A DNA stretch of 64,000 nucleotides from Methylobacter sp. (GTDB lineage: Bacteria > Pseudomonadota > Gammaproteobacteria > Methylococcales > Methylomonadaceae), in assembly GCA_030679035.1 (NCBI GenBank), contig JAUXTH010000015.1:1-64000 (forward strand), written 5' to 3'. Both the position numbers and the translations under genes were made by a program. The first letter of the stretch is position 1. Every line of letters starts with the position of its first letter. Shown one piece after another: positions 62,401 through 64,000 of the stretch. The notes beneath the pieces are model-generated. The model was not told where the DNA came from. It searched no databases and worked only from the letters and a program-made list of their open reading frames with translations.

Positions 62401-62573
62401 CCACGCGCTCTACGTCACTGCCATTAAGTTAAGCGTTGTAGGAGCGGGCCATGCCCGCGATGAAGGTGCTACAACTCTGCAATCGCGCCACCAAAATGTC
62501 GCGGGCGCGGCCCGCTCCTACGGTGTCATTGTACTTAACTTAATGGCAGTGACGCGCTACGTGGGAATGCAGT
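62401..62573. repeat. ~173-bp nested palindromic element
   Basis: The outer arms CACTGCCATTAAGTTAAG and CTTAACTTAATGGCAGTG are perfect, flanked by CCACGCGCTCTACGT and ACGCGCTACGTGG. The inner arms GTAGGAGCGGGCCATGCCCG and CGGGCGCGGCCCGCTCCTAC also pair. This looks like a REP-type palindrome inside a longer inverted repeat, of MITE-like architecture. It has no coding capacity. Confidence 0.8.
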
Positions 62574-62800
62574 ATCGGCGCGCTACGCCGCGAACCCCGC
62601 AATTGGCTGATAATGAATCTTTCCAAATACAGGACACAACGAGTGAGCAAATAGAACGAACGCCAAAAAGGCACTTTACGATTGCATGGATGCAAGAGGT
62701 AGAGCAATGCAGGAGCAATTGCCGAGGCCGGTGCATGGATCATGCGTAGCAATATGCCGAGCAATCAGGCACTTCCATGTGCCGAACCAGTGTCTGCCGT

Positions 62801-63937
62801 TTAGAAGTGGTAATGTGCGCCCACGCCGATATATTCCACTTTATCTTTATAAAACTGCCCGCTAGGTGTGTAGCCGTTATAGTACTCAGCAAGAACTTGA
62901 AGCTTCCGGCCTAATACCGTCAAATTTTCAAATTCAACGCCTGCTCTGGCTGATATATCGGTACTCCAGTTATTTTCATCATAATGTTTGATGTCAGCGG
63001 CAACAATAGGCCTCAATGATGCAAAATCCATGCGCCAAGGGCTTCGAAACTCAATACCGTATTGCGCCGACCACACTTTAAGCGCCGTAGGTTCTTTATG
63101 GAACAGACCACCGCCGCCGCCATACAAGCGTATGCCATAAGGAAGTTCATAAGAGAGTTTCAAATCCACGCCTTCATAACTCAGGTTCACGCGCTCGAAT
63201 TTAGTGTTTACCTTGCGCAGTAGAAATTCATCACCCAGATGTGAACTCTGATGATAAAGTCGACCAAAAGCTGAAAATTGACCGGCACGCATACTTGAAT
63301 AGACTGATGCAATAAAATCGGTGTTGAGCAGATCAGACGATGAGGCACCCAGATTGAAGTCACTAAAAACCCCGGCCTGAAGTCCTGTTTCCCATTGCAC
63401 AGTGGATTGCCCGAAGTTACTGCGATAAAACGGTATGGTTTCACCGAAGCTGACAGAGGCTATATCTCTTCCATCAAAATTATTGCTTTGGTAATTGCGG
63501 TAAGCGGCCGAAAAATGAGCCCAACGGGTATCTGCCAATAATGGCTTGAACAAATGCCCCTTAGGTAGAAGTCCCGTTGCCAATATGGTCGGTTCAGATG
63601 CTGATGCAGACGCCGTCTCATTACCTGAAACCTGGGCAGCATTTAGGGTTTTGTCCATAGGCTGACCGCTGGTGGTTTCCGTTGTCTTTACCGCATTAAC
63701 GCCAGGAATTTCCCATAATAACTGTACCGCTTTGGCGCGGTCTGCGGTTTCCATCCCTGCTACCGGCAAAGTAATTACGCCATCCTTTACCAATAACGGC
63801 ATTTCAAGCTTTACACTATGCTTTAACACGCCGACAGCATAACCGGCAATGTAAGCGTCATCCTGAACTGTGGCATGAGCAAAAGATGCAGGTATCAGCA
63901 TAACTCCCAGAACAGCTGTAAACCGTAAATAAACCAT
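62801..63937 (-). CDS. BON-like / DUF1207 outer-membrane protein
   Basis: A 378-residue protein. A signal peptide (about 1-22, ending ASFAHA-T) is followed by a BON-like region at about 25-88 (DAYIAGYAVGVLKHSVKLEM, AVQLLWEIPGVNAVKTTE), a Ser/Ala-rich linker, and a DUF1207 domain from about 125 to the end (GHLFKPLLADTRWAHFSAAY, then alternating strands ending in a C-terminal aromatic YHF). The strands and terminal Phe suggest an outer-membrane beta-barrel. It lies 2 bp downstream of another BON gene and is probably in its operon. Confidence 0.82.
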   Translation of the reverse strand: MVYLRFTAVLGVMLIPASFAHATVQDDAYIAGYAVGVLKHSVKLEMPLLVKDGVITLPVAGMETADRAKAVQLLWEIPGVNAVKTTETTSGQPMDKTLNAAQVSGNETASASASEPTILATGLLPKGHLFKPLLADTRWAHFSAAYRNYQSNNFDGRDIASVSFGETIPFYRSNFGQSTVQWETGLQAGVFSDFNLGASSSDLLNTDFIASVYSSMRAGQFSAFGRLYHQSSHLGDEFLLRKVNTKFERVNLSYEGVDLKLSYELPYGIRLYGGGGGLFHKEPTALKVWSAQYGIEFRSPWRMDFASLRPIVAADIKHYDENNWSTDISARAGVEFENLTVLGRKLQVLAEYYNGYTPSGQFYKDKVEYIGVGAHYHF

Positions 63938-63939
63938 TA

Positions 63940-64000
63940 TTATTTGCTCGGAGTGCTTAGTTTTACAGTCAGATCCGTTTGCACCGATTTCACATTCTCC
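63940..64000 (-). CDS. C-terminus of a BON-domain protein (5' end outside window)
   Basis: The minus-strand frame entering at the window edge reads ENVKSVQTDLTVKLSTPSK and stops at 63942-63940. V-K-S-V-x-x-x-L is the usual last strand of a BON domain. The stop is 2 bp from the start of the BON/DUF1207 gene, so the two form an operon. Confidence 0.6.
   Translation of the reverse strand, partial: ENVKSVQTDLTVKLSTPSK

Overview
The window reads as chromosomal DNA of a gammaproteobacterium. A squalene-hopene cyclase, a GlgE/TreS/TreYZ glucan-trehalose cluster, several Crp/Fnr-like proteins of the kind that occur in multiple copies, and many small stress proteins (CsbD, BON, PRC-barrel, DUF883, DUF3096, DUF3309) would suit a Methylococcales methanotroph. 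No methane-oxidation gene lies here, so that assignment is inference. No rRNA, tRNA, CRISPR array, transposase or phage gene was seen.

Layout. 1-1491: sensor kinase (5' end cut by the window) and its LuxR-type response regulator. 2202-4840: small envelope and stress proteins. 5319-8402: glycogen phosphorylase and a DUF302 protein, then a transketolase remnant. 8938-10260: AIF-type FAD oxidoreductase and a truncated glycoamylase. 10581-12603: a yqjDE-like operon (BON lipoprotein, three DUF883 paralogues, a YqjE-like holin-fold protein, a small membrane protein). 12707-14997: a candidate sRNA, a CsbD/SmbP operon and a secreted PRC-barrel protein. 15108-19128: oleate hydratase and a string of tiny membrane proteins plus another CsbD. 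19231-22396: OmpA remnant, TRL-like lipoprotein, acyltransferase and glycosyltransferase. 22689-28638: squalene-hopene cyclase, two Crp/Fnr-like regulators and two secreted proteins. 28960-33365: RlpA, and a three-gene overlapping operon (unknown protein, KaiC-like ATPase, GGDEF-EAL protein). 34009-48663: glgB-glgE-treS/pep2-glgX-treZ-treY. 48996-53263: DUF4105 protein, response-regulator remnants, a third Crp/Fnr-like regulator, a partial gene duplication and a small lipoprotein. 53447-61984: a 2845-residue cyclic beta-glucan synthetase. 62801-64000: BON/DUF1207 outer-membrane protein and the end of another BON protein.

The strongest unifying signal is a promoter type seen 17 times. It has a 14-bp dyad, roughly GTRCG-N4-CGYAC (extended ATGTGCGNTACCGTACNGAC), with a weak -35 (CMGACN) starting at the last base of the dyad, a 17-bp spacer and a -10 hexamer. 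In 15 of 17 cases the -10 starts exactly 36 nt after the dyad start, which places the dyad centre at -41.5, the class II activator position. These promoters precede PRC-barrel, BON, CsbD, DUF883, DUF3096, RlpA, glgP, glgB, shc, ndvB and secreted-protein genes, and one precedes a probable ~140-nt sRNA. The sites therefore seem to define a general-stress, envelope and storage-glucan regulon. The 5-4-5 half-site spacing and the -41.5 position resemble FNR-type regulation, and three Crp/Fnr-like proteins with near-identical recognition helices are encoded here. Linking those proteins to the site is inference.

The region also shows much small-scale duplication and decay: promoter cassettes copied between loci, the same signal-peptide coding segment in front of two unrelated proteins, a triplicated DUF883 gene, a truncated second copy of the DUF4105 gene, an in-frame 42-bp tandem repeat in the GGDEF-EAL gene, several families of palindromic repeats, and remnants of transketolase, glycoamylase, OmpA and a receiver domain.
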